This document shows positions 32,780-42,398 of a stretch of DNA of 64,000 nt, in pieces. The first letter of the stretch is position 1, and each line of letters opens with the position of its first letter. The translations under genes and the position numbers were made by a program. The DNA is from JAABRB01 sp041617635 (lineage in GTDB: Bacteria; Pseudomonadota; Gammaproteobacteria; Burkholderiales; SG8-39): NCBI GenBank assembly GCA_041617635.1, contig JBFJOO010000002.1:1-64000 (forward strand). The letters run 5' to 3'. Below the pieces are notes generated by a model. It was not told where the DNA came from. It worked only from the letters and a program-made list of their open reading frames with translations, and did no database searches.

Positions 32780-33473
32780 GACTGAATCATCCGCTACGCC
32801 GATCGTCCGTACGACCGGCTTGTCAAAGAGCGTCCGCAGTGGCGAGTCGCATCTCGCAATTCTGACGGATATCGACCTCGAGGTCATGCCCGGTGAGGCC
32901 GTCGCCGTGGTCGGCGCGTCCGGATCGGGCAAGTCCACGCTGCTCGGATTGCTCGCCGGACTGGACACGCCGAGCGCGGGCTCGGTGCGCATCGATGGCG
33001 AAGAGCTCTTCGAGCTCGACGAGGACGGTCGCGCGATGCTGCGCGCGCGGCTGCTCGGCTTCGTTTTCCAGTCCTTCCAGCTGTTGCCCGCGCTGAACGC
33101 GCTCGAGAACGTGTCGCTGCCGCTCGAGCTCGCCAACCGGGGTGACGCGGAGACCGCGGCGCGCGCGATGCTGGAGCGGGTGGGCCTCGCCGAGCGCCTC
33201 GCGCATTATCCCAAGACCCTATCGGGCGGCGAGCAGCAGCGCGTCGCTCTCGCGCGGGCATTCGTGGTGCAGCCCAAGCTTCTGCTGGCGGACGAGCCGA
33301 CCGGCAATCTCGATGCGGCGACCGGGGAGGGCGTCATCGATCTCCTGTTCAAGCTGAACGCCGAGAACGGCACCACCCTGTTGCTCGTGACGCACGATGA
33401 GATGCTCGCTCGCCGCTGCACGCGGGTCATCCGGCTCGCCGGCGGGCGGATCGTGAACGGCGCGCCGGCATGA
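32778..33473 (+). CDS. ybbA: ABC transporter ATP-binding protein (YbbA/LolD type)
   Basis: A 231-aa ATPase with Walker A (GASGSGKSTLLGLLAG), Q-loop (FVFQSFQLLP), signature (TLSGGEQQRVALARAF) and Walker B (LLADEPTGNLDA). It belongs to the MacB/LolD group that drives mechanotransmission rather than transport through a pore. It pairs with the FtsX-type permease 25 bases downstream. The ORF extends upstream to 32715, but the ATG at 32778 fits the family N-terminus. Confidence 0.9.
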   Translation: MTESSATPIVRTTGLSKSVRSGESHLAILTDIDLEVMPGEAVAVVGASGSGKSTLLGLLAGLDTPSAGSVRIDGEELFELDEDGRAMLRARLLGFVFQSFQLLPALNALENVSLPLELANRGDAETAARAMLERVGLAERLAHYPKTLSGGEQQRVALARAFVVQPKLLLADEPTGNLDAATGEGVIDLLFKLNAENGTTLLLVTHDEMLARRCTRVIRLAGGRIVNGAPA

Positions 33474-33498
33474 GGCGCGCCAGAGGAGCTTGACGCCG

Positions 33499-35994
33499 AT
33501 GGCCGGAAACGCAACTCTGCCCCTACGCATGCTCGCGCGCGACTGGCGCGCGGGGGAGCTCCGCGTGCTCGCGGCGGCCCTCGTCATCGCCGTGGCGAGC
33601 GTGACGAGCGTCGCGTTCTTCGCCGATCGCGTGCGCCAGGCGCTGGTGCGTGACGCGCATCAGCTGCTCGGCGGCGATCTGCTGCTGGTGGCGGACCAGC
33701 CGTGGCCCGAGGACGTGCGCGACGAGATCGCGCAGCGGCGCCTCCGCCAGGCCGAGGCGACCTGGTTCATCAGCATGGCGCGTCACGGCGAGAGCGCCTA
33801 TCTCGCGGGCATCAAGGCCGTGACGGACAACTATCCGTTGCGCGGGCGCATGCGCATCGCGGACGCGCCGAACACGGCCGATCGGCCGACCGAGCGCGGG
33901 CCGGATCGCGGCACGGTTTGGCTGGATGAGCGCCTGTTCAGCCTGCTCGGCGTTAAGACCGGCGACGCGATCGAGCTCGGTGACGCGCGGCTGAAGGTGG
34001 CCGCCGTGCTGACCATCGAGCCGGACCGGGGAGCGAGCTTCTTCAATCTGGCGCCGCGGGTGCTGATGAACCTGGCGGATGTTCCCGCGACCGGGCTCGT
34101 GCAGACGGGGAGCCGCGTCTACTACTACCTGCTCGCCGCCGGCGATCCGGAGTCGATCGGCGCGCTCGGCGAATGGGTGAAGCCGCGGCTCACACGCGGC
34201 CAGCGGCTCGAGTCACTGGAGAACGCGCGCCCCGAAGCGAGTGCGACCATCGAGCGCGCGGAGCAGTTCATCGGGCTCACGGCGCTGCTCGCGGTGATCC
34301 TGGCCGCCGTGGCGATCGCGCTCTCAACGCGCCGCTACACCCGGCGCCACCTCGACGGCTACGCCGTCATGCGTTGCCTCGGTGCGTCGCAACGGCGGCT
34401 CGTCTCGCTCTTCGCGTGGGAATTCGCCGCGCTCGGCGTGCTGGCATGCGCTCTCGGCTGCGCGCTCGGATTTGCCGTCCAGACCGGGCTCGAATACTGG
34501 CTGGGGGGGCTGCTCGCCGTACCGCTCCCCGCTCCGTCGATCCGCCCGGCGCTGCAGGGCTTCGGCACCGGGATGGTCATCCTGCTCGGCTTCGCGGTTC
34601 CGCCCCTGCTGCAGCTCAAGAACGTCCCGGCGCTGCGCGTGATCCGGCGCGACGCCGGTCCGCCGAAGCACGGTGCCCTCGTCGCGTACGGCATCGGCTT
34701 CGCCGCTTTCGCGGGCCTCATATTCTGGCAGGCTGGCAGCGCGAAGCTCGCCGGCTACGTCCTCGGCGGATTCCTGGCCGCGCTCACGGTGTCCGGGCTG
34801 CTCGGCTATTTCCTGATCCGGATGACCGCGCGGCTCGGCGTGCGCGCACGGCCGTCCTGGCACTACGGACTCGCAAGCCTGCGCCGGCGCAGCGTCGCCA
34901 ACACCATTCAGGTGGCCGGCCTCGCGCTCGGCCTCACCGCGATCCTGCTGCTTACTTTCACGCGCGCGGATCTGCTCGAGGCCTGGCGGGCCAAGACGCC
35001 GCCGGATGCGCCCAACCGGTTCATCCTGAACATCCAGCCCGAGCAGCGTGCACCGCTCGCCGAGTTTTTCGCGGCCGAGCGCTTGCCGGCTCCGGTCACC
35101 TACCCGATGGTGCGCGGGCGCCTGATGGCCATCAACGGCCGCGCAGTCGATGCGGATGGCTTCGAGGATCAGCGGACCAAGCGCCTGGTCGAGCGCGAGT
35201 TCAATCTTTCGTTCATGGAATCGCTGCCTACCCACAACAGCATTGCGGCCGGCGCGTGGTTCCAGGGGGAGGATCTCGGTCGGGGAGCGCTTTCCGTCGA
35301 GGAGGGCATCGCGAAGCGGCTGAACATCAACCTGGGCGATACGCTCACCTGGTCGGTCGCGGGACGCGAGTTCAAGGCGCCGGTCACGAATCTTCGCAAG
35401 CTCAACTGGGATTCGATGCGGGTGAACTTCTTCGTGATCACGACGCCGAACCTGCTCGACGATCGGCCGACGAGCTACTTGACGAGCTTCTACGTGCCGG
35501 CGGGCGCGAACGACGCGATGAACCGGCTCGTCGCGCAATTCTCGAACCTCACGGTCGTGGACATGAGCGCGATCCTCAATCAGGTGCTCAGGATCGTCGA
35601 CCAGGTCGTCAATGCGGTGCAGATCGTGTTCCTGTTCGCGCTGGCCGCCGGAGTGCTCGTGCTCTACGCGGCGTTGCTCGCGACCCAGGACGAGCGGCTC
35701 CAGGAGGCGGCGGTCATGCGCGCGCTCGGCGCAGCACGCGCCCAGGTCGCAAAGGCGCAGCAGGCCGAGTTCCTCGCGCTCGGCCTGATCGCCGGCATGC
35801 TCGCCTCGATCGCGGCGTTCAGCATCGGCTATGTGCTCGCCGATCGGGTGTTCAACTTCCCTTACGCGTTCAGCCCCTGGATCTGGATCGCCGGCCCGGT
35901 GCTCGGGGTGGTGTGCGTCAGCTTCAACGCCTGGATGGGCGCGCGCGCGGCGCTCAATCATCCGCCGATGCTCGCATTGCGGGACGCCGGATGA
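33499..35994 (+). CDS. ybbP: FtsX-family ABC permease (YbbP type)
   Basis: An 831-aa permease with two FtsX cores, at about 255-370 and 710-825, each of three to four helices, a first helix near residue 20 and large periplasmic parts. SRRYTRRHLDGYAVMRCLGASQ and DERLQEAAVMRALGAARAQV are the duplicated coupling segments. With YbbA it forms a putative exporter or lipoprotein-release-like machine; E. coli YbbAP sits beside tesA too. The ATG at 33499 lies 11 bases after AGGAG; a TTG at 33490 is possible. Confidence 0.9.
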   Translation: MAGNATLPLRMLARDWRAGELRVLAAALVIAVASVTSVAFFADRVRQALVRDAHQLLGGDLLLVADQPWPEDVRDEIAQRRLRQAEATWFISMARHGESAYLAGIKAVTDNYPLRGRMRIADAPNTADRPTERGPDRGTVWLDERLFSLLGVKTGDAIELGDARLKVAAVLTIEPDRGASFFNLAPRVLMNLADVPATGLVQTGSRVYYYLLAAGDPESIGALGEWVKPRLTRGQRLESLENARPEASATIERAEQFIGLTALLAVILAAVAIALSTRRYTRRHLDGYAVMRCLGASQRRLVSLFAWEFAALGVLACALGCALGFAVQTGLEYWLGGLLAVPLPAPSIRPALQGFGTGMVILLGFAVPPLLQLKNVPALRVIRRDAGPPKHGALVAYGIGFAAFAGLIFWQAGSAKLAGYVLGGFLAALTVSGLLGYFLIRMTARLGVRARPSWHYGLASLRRRSVANTIQVAGLALGLTAILLLTFTRADLLEAWRAKTPPDAPNRFILNIQPEQRAPLAEFFAAERLPAPVTYPMVRGRLMAINGRAVDADGFEDQRTKRLVEREFNLSFMESLPTHNSIAAGAWFQGEDLGRGALSVEEGIAKRLNINLGDTLTWSVAGREFKAPVTNLRKLNWDSMRVNFFVITTPNLLDDRPTSYLTSFYVPAGANDAMNRLVAQFSNLTVVDMSAILNQVLRIVDQVVNAVQIVFLFALAAGVLVLYAALLATQDERLQEAAVMRALGAARAQVAKAQQAEFLALGLIAGMLASIAAFSIGYVLADRVFNFPYAFSPWIWIAGPVLGVVCVSFNAWMGARAALNHPPMLALRDAG

Positions 35995-36120
35995 GTCGTG
36001 ACCGATCGGTGGCTTATCCCGGCAATCGGCGGGATTGAGACACGCGGCTCGCGTTCGCCACGCTGCCGGTAGAATCGGCGGTTTGGTGCCCGTTTTCCTG
36101 CCGCAACCCCCGATTCCCGC

Positions 36121-39100
36121 ATGAACCAGGAGCACATGTTCGTCGGCGGGGCCCGCCAGAACAATCTGAAGGGCCTGGACCTCGAGCTTCCGCTGTACCA
36201 GCTGATCGTCGTGACCGGTGTCTCCGGCTCCGGCAAGTCCTCGCTCGCGTTCGATACCATCTATGCCGAGGGCCAGCGGCGTTACGTCGAGACGTTCTCG
36301 CCCTACGCGCGGCAGTTCCTCGATCGGATGGACAAGCCGCGCGTCGCGCGCATCGAGGGGATTCCGCCGGCAATCGCGATCGACCAGACGAATCCGGTCC
36401 GCACCTCGCGCTCCACCGTCGGCACGATGACCGAGCTCGCCGACCATCTGAAACTGCTGTTCGCGCGGGTGGCCGAGCTGCACTGCCGGGGTTGCGGGCG
36501 CAGGGTCAAGCGCGACACGGCCCAGTCGGTCTGCGAGCTGCTGCTCGCGCGCAGCGAGTCCGGCGATGCGCCGGCGCTCGTCACTTTCCCGGTCACGGTC
36601 CCGCGGAACTTCGGCGAGGCCGAGGTGCTGCAGCTGCTCGAGCGCCAGGGCTATACGCGGGTGCATGCGAAGCGCGGCGCGACCCTCGAGATGATCCAGG
36701 ACCGGGTGCGCCTCGCCGCCGAGAACCGCAGCCGGATCACGGAGGATCTCGAGGCCGCCTTCAAGATCGGCGGCGGTCGCGCGAGCGTCTACCCAGCAGG
36801 CACCGCGGAGCCGCCACTGCGCTTTTCGACCGATCTGCACTGCGCGGACTGCGACATTCACTACCGCGAGCCGGTTCCGAGCATGTTCTCGTTCAACTCG
36901 CCGCTCGGCGCGTGCGAGACGTGCCGCGGGTTCGGTCGGACCATGGGAATCGACTACGGGCTCGTGATTCCCGACGAGGGCAAGACCCTCGCCGAGGGTG
37001 CGATCCGGCCCTGGCAGACCCAGAGCTACCGGGAATGCCAGGACGACATGCTGAAGTTCGCGCGCAAGCGGGGCATTCCGATCGACGTGCCGTGGCGCGA
37101 GCTGACCGACGACCAGCGGAACTGGGTGATCGAAGGCGAGGGGCCCTGGACGAAGAAGGTCTGGTACGGGGCGCGGCGCTTCTTCGACTGGCTCGAGACC
37201 AAGAGCTACAAGATGCACATCCGGGTGCTGCTCTCCAAGTACCGCGCGTACAACAGCTGCGGCGCCTGCGGGGGCGCGCGCCTGCGGACCGAGGGATTGC
37301 TCTACCGGATGGGATCGCAAGCCTGCGCGGACCGGGCGATGCCGCGCGACGCGCGCTTTCGGCCCGTGGGAACGGCTTTCCCGGACGAAGCGTTCGCCGC
37401 GTTGCCGGGCCTGACGATTCATGACGTGATGCTGCTGCCGATCGGGCGATGCAGCGATTTCTTCGCGCACGTGCGGCTGCCGGCACCACTCGATGAGGCC
37501 ACCGACCTGCTGGTCGGGGAGATCCGCACGCGGTTGCGCTACCTGGTGGAGGTGGGACTCGGCTACCTCACCCTCGATCGCCAGTCACGGACGCTTTCGG
37601 GCGGCGAGGTACAGCGCATCAATCTCACCACCGCGCTCGGCACCTCGCTCGTGAACACGCTGTTCGTGCTCGACGAGCCCTCCATCGGTTTGCATCCGCG
37701 CGACATTCGCAGGATCGTGGGGGTGCTGGAGCGGTTGCGCGACGCGGGTAACTCGCTCCTGGTCGTCGAGCACGATCCGCAGATCATGCTCGCCGCGGAC
37801 CAGATCCTCGATCTCGGGCCCGGACCGGGCGAGCGGGGCGGGGAGGTCGTCTATTTCGGGCCGCCCGACGAGCTGATTCGCGGCGGCAAGACGCTGACCG
37901 CGCAGTATCTGCGCGGCGAGAAGGCGGTCTCCGACCGGGCACGCACCGCCGGGAGCCACGGGATCGCGGTGAATGCGTGGCTCGAGCTCTCGGGCGCCGC
38001 CGAGCACAATCTCAAGGACGTCGACGTCCGCATCCCGCTCAGCCATTTCGTCTGCGTCACCGGGGTGTCCGGCTCGGGGAAGTCGACGCTGATCGAGGAA
38101 GTGCTCTATCGCGGACTGGCAAAGCTCAAGGGCAAGCCGGTCGACGTGCCAGGCCGGCATCGGTCGATCAAAGGCCACGAGCACATCGAGAAGGCGGTCC
38201 TCATCGACCAGTCGCCGATCGGCAAGACCACGCGCTCCAATCCGGCGAGCTACGTGGGCGCGCTCGATGCGATCCGCAAGCTCTTCGCGGACGAGCCGCT
38301 GGCCAAGGAGCGCGGCTATACGGCGGGAACGTTCAGCTTCAACGCCGGCAACGGGCGCTGCGCCACCTGTGGCGGGAACGGCTTCGAGCACGTCGAGATG
38401 CAGTTCCTGTCCGATGTGTACCTGCGCTGTCCCGATTGCGATGGCCGGCGTTACCGCGCCGAGGTGCTCGAGGTGAAGTGGCGGCCCGAGGGGGCGGGCC
38501 GGAGCGTGCCGCCGAAATCGATCGCCGACGTGCTCGACATGACGGTCGACGATGCCGTGGCCCTTTTCTCCGGGCACAAGGATGTCTTGCGGAGCATGGA
38601 ACCGCTGCAGGCTGTCGGGCTTGGCTACCTGAAGCTCGGTCAGCCAGTTCCGACGCTTTCCGGCGGTGAAGCGCAACGGCTCAAGCTCGCAGGCAACCTG
38701 GCAACGGGCGGCAACGGGGGCGTCGGAACGCTCTTCCTGTTCGACGAACCGACCACCGGGTTGCATTTCGACGATGTCGCGAAGCTGCTGCAGGCCTTTC
38801 GCAGGCTGCTGAAGGCCGGGCATTCGCTGGTGGTGATCGAGCACAACCTCGACGTGATCCGCGCCGCCGACTGGGTGATCGATCTCGGGCCCGAGGGTGG
38901 CGACGCGGGCGGTGAAGTGGTCTGTGTCGGCACCCCCGAGCAAGTGGCGCGCCACGCGCTCAGCCATACCGGTGCCGCGCTACGCGAGTACGAAGCCGCA
39001 CTCGGAAAGGGCTATTCCCGGCCTGCGAGAGGCGGGGTGGTTACCGCCATGCAACCCGCGCGTCATTCCCCGCGCACCATCCGGATCCACAACGCACGCG

Positions 39101-41838
39101 AGCACAACCTCAAGAACATCGACGTTCACATCCCGCGCGATCGCTTCACCGTCATCACGGGCGTGTCGGGAAGCGGGAAGAGCACCGTCGCCTTCGACAT
39201 TCTCTTCGCCGAGGGTCAGCGGCGCTATCTCGAGTCGCTCAACGCCTATGCGCGCCAGTTCGTGCAGCCGGCCGCACGTCCCGAAGTCGACGCGATCTAC
39301 GGCATTCCTCCGACCGTCGCAATCGAACAGCGGACCAGCCGAGGCGGTCGCAAGAGCACCGTTGCGACCGTTACCGAGATCTATCACTTTCTCCGGCTGC
39401 TCTTCGTGAAGCTGGGCGTGCAGCACTGCCCGGACTGCGCGACGCCGATCCAGCCGCAGACTCCCGAATCGATCGTGGCGAAGATCTTGCGCGAGCATCG
39501 CGGCCGCCGCGTGAACGTCCTTGCGCCGCTGGTGGTCGCGCGGAAGGGCTACTACACGGATTTGGCGAAATGGGCGGCCGGCAAGGGCTACGCGCACCTG
39601 CGAGTGGACGGGGAGCATGTGTCTACCGGTAACTGGCCGCGGTTGGCGCGTTACAAGGAACACGACATCGAGCTGCCGGTCGGGATGGTCGAAGTCGGCC
39701 CGCGCAGCGAGCGCGACCTGCGCGGGCGGGTGGACGAGGCGCTCGCCTACGGCAAGGGCAGCGTGATCATCGCGGTCGACGGTGCGCGATCCAGGCCGAC
39801 CGCGAAGGCCGGGCGCGTGTCTGCACGCGTCAGCAAGACCGCGAGCAAGAGCGGGGCGGGAAAGATCAGGCTCGAACCGCCGCCGAACGGCGAGACGATT
39901 TTCTCCACCAAGCGCGCGTGTCCACGCTGCAGTCGCAGCTTCCCGGAGCCCGATCCGCGCCTCTTCTCGTACAACTCGAAGCACGGCTGGTGCCAGAGCT
40001 GCTATGGCACCGGCGTGAAGCTGGCGGGATTCGATGCGGACCAGACCGGCGAGGAGATCTGGTGGAACGAATGGTGGGAAGGCGAGGCGATCGCGTGCCC
40101 GGACTGCGCGGGCAGCCGGCTGAACGCCACCGCGCGCGCCGTGCAGTTTCGTGGCCGCAGCATCGCCGAGCTGACGCAGCTCTCGGTCGTGACCGCGCGC
40201 GAGTACTTCCGCAAGCTGCGGTTGGCGGGCCGGGACGCCGAGATCTCGCGCGATATCCTGGGCGAGCTCGATGCGCGCCTCGAGTTTCTCTCCCAGGTCG
40301 GGCTGGCGTACCTTTCCCTGGATCGCGCCGCGCCCACGCTGTCCGGGGGGGAAGCGCAGCGCATCCGGCTCGCCGCTCAGCTCGGCTCCAACCTCCGCGG
40401 CGTGTGCTACATCCTCGATGAGCCGACCATCGGTCTGCATCCGCACGACAATCAGCGGCTGCTCGCCACGCTGACGCAGCTGCGCGACAAGGGCAACGCG
40501 GTGGTGGTGGTGGAGCATGACGAGGAGACCATCCGCCGCGCCGAGCATCTGATCGACCTCGGTCCCGGGGCGGGCGTTCACGGCGGCCGCGTGGTCGCCG
40601 AAGGCTCGCTCGACGACGTGATGGGCGCCGCCGATTCCCTCACCGGGCGCGCGCTCGCCACGCCTCTCGTGCATCCGGTGCTCGGCGGCCGCCGCCCGGT
40701 CGTCCTGACGGGCAGCGGCAAGGCACGGACCGCCGCGATCGAGCTGATCGGCGCGAAGCTGCACAATCTCAAGAACCTGCGCGCACAGATTCCGCTCGGA
40801 CGCCTCGTGTGCGTCACGGGGATCTCCGGCAGCGGCAAGAGCACGCTCGTGCGCGACGTCCTGCACGACAATCTGCGCGCGCTGGTTGCCGTGAAGCGCG
40901 GGAAGGCTGCGTTGCGCGGCTGCCGCGAAGTGCGCGGCGCCGGGCAGATCACGCGGGTGCTCGAGGTGGACCAGACCCCGATCGGCAAGACGCCACGCTC
41001 GTGCCCGGCGACCTACGTCGGATTCTGGGACGACATCCGCAAGCTGTTCGCGGGCACACCGGACGCGCGGCTGCGCGGCTACAACCCGGGCCGCTTTTCG
41101 TTCAATGTCGCGGGCGGCCGCTGTCCGGCGTGCGAGGGGCAGGGCGCGAAGACGGTGGAGATGAGCTTCCTGCCGGACGTGAAGGTGGGGTGCGACGTCT
41201 GCGGCGGCCGGCGATTCAACGACGAGACGCTCGCCGTCCGCTACCGCGAGAAGACGATCGCCGAGGTGCTCGCGATGAGCGTCGACGAAGCGGTCGGGTA
41301 TTTCGCCGCGCATGCATCGATTCACCATGCCTTGCGGCTGCTGCAGGACGTCGGCCTGGGCTACCTCACGCTCGGCCAGGCGAGCCCGACGCTGTCCGGA
41401 GGCGAGGCGCAGCGCATCAAGCTCGTGACCGAGCTCGCGAAATTCAAGCCAGCGGCGCCCGCGCGCATCCGCAGGCAGGGTGTCGAGGTCGAGACCGGGA
41501 CCGGGGCGAAGGGCACCACGCTCTACGTGCTCGACGAGCCGACGATCGGCTTGCACATGGCCGACGTGGAGAAGCTGATCCGCGTCCTGCACCGTCTGGT
41601 CGACGCCGGCAACAGCGTGGTGATCATCGAGCACGATTTGGACGTGGTCGCGGAAGCGGACTGGGTGATCGATCTCGGGCCGGAAGGCGGCGAGGCGGGC
41701 GGCAAGATCGTCGTGCAGGGCACACCCGAAGCGGTCGCCGCAGTGAAGCGCGGCTCATACACCGCCACGGCGCTGGCGCGATTCCTGCGCGAGCGGCGCC
41801 AATCCGAACAACAGGCGCGCGCTGTCGCGGCCGGCTAG
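36121..41838 (+). CDS. uvrA: Tandem double-length UvrA (four ABC ATPase modules)
   Basis: A 1905-aa protein made of two complete UvrA-like halves joined near residue 977. Walker A motifs lie at about 33 (GVSGSGKSSLAFD), 648, 1014 and 1567, and LSGGE signatures at about 492, 847, 1407 and 1758. Zinc-type cysteine clusters occur in each half (CRGCGRR, CATCGGNGFEH; CPDCATP, CPACEGQGA). Normal UvrA is about 940 aa and works as a dimer that loads UvrB on damaged DNA. This chain would be a covalent dimer. The second half has an extra Lys/Ser/Arg-rich insert (RPTAKAGRVSARVSKTASKS). Such long UvrAs exist in some betaproteobacteria and gammaproteobacteria alongside a normal uvrA, so this is probably a second paralogue. 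Confidence 0.93.
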   Translation: MNQEHMFVGGARQNNLKGLDLELPLYQLIVVTGVSGSGKSSLAFDTIYAEGQRRYVETFSPYARQFLDRMDKPRVARIEGIPPAIAIDQTNPVRTSRSTVGTMTELADHLKLLFARVAELHCRGCGRRVKRDTAQSVCELLLARSESGDAPALVTFPVTVPRNFGEAEVLQLLERQGYTRVHAKRGATLEMIQDRVRLAAENRSRITEDLEAAFKIGGGRASVYPAGTAEPPLRFSTDLHCADCDIHYREPVPSMFSFNSPLGACETCRGFGRTMGIDYGLVIPDEGKTLAEGAIRPWQTQSYRECQDDMLKFARKRGIPIDVPWRELTDDQRNWVIEGEGPWTKKVWYGARRFFDWLETKSYKMHIRVLLSKYRAYNSCGACGGARLRTEGLLYRMGSQACADRAMPRDARFRPVGTAFPDEAFAALPGLTIHDVMLLPIGRCSDFFAHVRLPAPLDEATDLLVGEIRTRLRYLVEVGLGYLTLDRQSRTLSGGEVQRINLTTALGTSLVNTLFVLDEPSIGLHPRDIRRIVGVLERLRDAGNSLLVVEHDPQIMLAADQILDLGPGPGERGGEVVYFGPPDELIRGGKTLTAQYLRGEKAVSDRARTAGSHGIAVNAWLELSGAAEHNLKDVDVRIPLSHFVCVTGVSGSGKSTLIEEVLYRGLAKLKGKPVDVPGRHRSIKGHEHIEKAVLIDQSPIGKTTRSNPASYVGALDAIRKLFADEPLAKERGYTAGTFSFNAGNGRCATCGGNGFEHVEMQFLSDVYLRCPDCDGRRYRAEVLEVKWRPEGAGRSVPPKSIADVLDMTVDDAVALFSGHKDVLRSMEPLQAVGLGYLKLGQPVPTLSGGEAQRLKLAGNLATGGNGGVGTLFLFDEPTTGLHFDDVAKLLQAFRRLLKAGHSLVVIEHNLDVIRAADWVIDLGPEGGDAGGEVVCVGTPEQVARHALSHTGAALREYEAALGKGYSRPARGGVVTAMQPARHSPRTIRIHNAREHNLKNIDVHIPRDRFTVITGVSGSGKSTVAFDILFAEGQRRYLESLNAYARQFVQPAARPEVDAIYGIPPTVAIEQRTSRGGRKSTVATVTEIYHFLRLLFVKLGVQHCPDCATPIQPQTPESIVAKILREHRGRRVNVLAPLVVARKGYYTDLAKWAAGKGYAHLRVDGEHVSTGNWPRLARYKEHDIELPVGMVEVGPRSERDLRGRVDEALAYGKGSVIIAVDGARSRPTAKAGRVSARVSKTASKSGAGKIRLEPPPNGETIFSTKRACPRCSRSFPEPDPRLFSYNSKHGWCQSCYGTGVKLAGFDADQTGEEIWWNEWWEGEAIACPDCAGSRLNATARAVQFRGRSIAELTQLSVVTAREYFRKLRLAGRDAEISRDILGELDARLEFLSQVGLAYLSLDRAAPTLSGGEAQRIRLAAQLGSNLRGVCYILDEPTIGLHPHDNQRLLATLTQLRDKGNAVVVVEHDEETIRRAEHLIDLGPGAGVHGGRVVAEGSLDDVMGAADSLTGRALATPLVHPVLGGRRPVVLTGSGKARTAAIELIGAKLHNLKNLRAQIPLGRLVCVTGISGSGKSTLVRDVLHDNLRALVAVKRGKAALRGCREVRGAGQITRVLEVDQTPIGKTPRSCPATYVGFWDDIRKLFAGTPDARLRGYNPGRFSFNVAGGRCPACEGQGAKTVEMSFLPDVKVGCDVCGGRRFNDETLAVRYREKTIAEVLAMSVDEAVGYFAAHASIHHALRLLQDVGLGYLTLGQASPTLSGGEAQRIKLVTELAKFKPAAPARIRRQGVEVETGTGAKGTTLYVLDEPTIGLHMADVEKLIRVLHRLVDAGNSVVIIEHDLDVVAEADWVIDLGPEGGEAGGKIVVQGTPEAVAAVKRGSYTATALARFLRERRQSEQQARAVAAG

Positions 41839-41872
41839 CGCGCTGCGTTGACGCGGTGGGCCGCAGCGCCGG

Positions 41873-42382
41873 TCAAGGTGCGCGGCGCTTGGGCGGTCCG
41901 GCGAGCTGGTTGGTCAAGCTCGATTCGCGCTTGTAGAACCCCTCGGTGTGAAACGTCTCCGCGAGCTTGAAAAGCTCGTAGTCGAGGTGGTGGCACATCT
42001 CGTGCAGGAGCGTGCGCAGGAAAGTGCGGATCGCGACCGGCCGCTTGTGGTGCGCGGTGCGCATCCACAGCGAGATCTCCGGCGTGCGGCCGTCGGTGCC
42101 GTCGTAGAGACCGTGGAGCTCGCCCCAGTCCTCGCGCGGGCGCACTGTGAGCACCTTTATCCGGACACGGCGCACCTTCAACTGGTCACTGATGCCGTTC
42201 GCGAGCCGCTGGCACGCCAGCTCGAGCTCGTCGCGGTTCTCGCGGGCCAGCCAGTGCTCGACGCGCGCGACGAGCGGCGCCAGCGCTTCGGGCGCCGGAA
42301 GCCGGACGACGTGGATCTCGTCGCTCTGACGGTAGATCTTCTTGCGCGCGGCGGAGAGACGATCGTAGTAGGCGAAGGGCAT
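41873..42382 (-). CDS. Small zinc-metallopeptidase-like protein
   Basis: A 169-aa protein with a zincin motif, LLHEMCHHLDYELF (His127, Glu128, His131), in a SprT-like context. The start MPFAYYDRLSAARKKIYRQS is helical and basic. No signal peptide is visible, so it is probably cytoplasmic. Substrate and role are unknown. It overlaps nothing, lies convergent with uvrA and 16 bases after the acyl-CoA ligase gene on the same strand, so they may be co-transcribed. Confidence 0.75.
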   Translation of the reverse strand: MPFAYYDRLSAARKKIYRQSDEIHVVRLPAPEALAPLVARVEHWLARENRDELELACQRLANGISDQLKVRRVRIKVLTVRPREDWGELHGLYDGTDGRTPEISLWMRTAHHKRPVAIRTFLRTLLHEMCHHLDYELFKLAETFHTEGFYKRESSLTNQLAGPPKRRAP

Positions 42383-42398
42383 GCGTGGTCCGAAGTGA

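Noticed and set aside
34324..37470. 1048-codon open frame on the minus strand
   Set aside because: Lies antisense to the ybbP-like permease and tandem uvrA; it has the low-complexity Arg/His/Glu composition of GC-rich shadow frames and no recognisable domain.
38980..41634. 884-codon open frame on the minus strand
   Set aside because: Antisense to the second half of UvrA; shadow composition, no domain.
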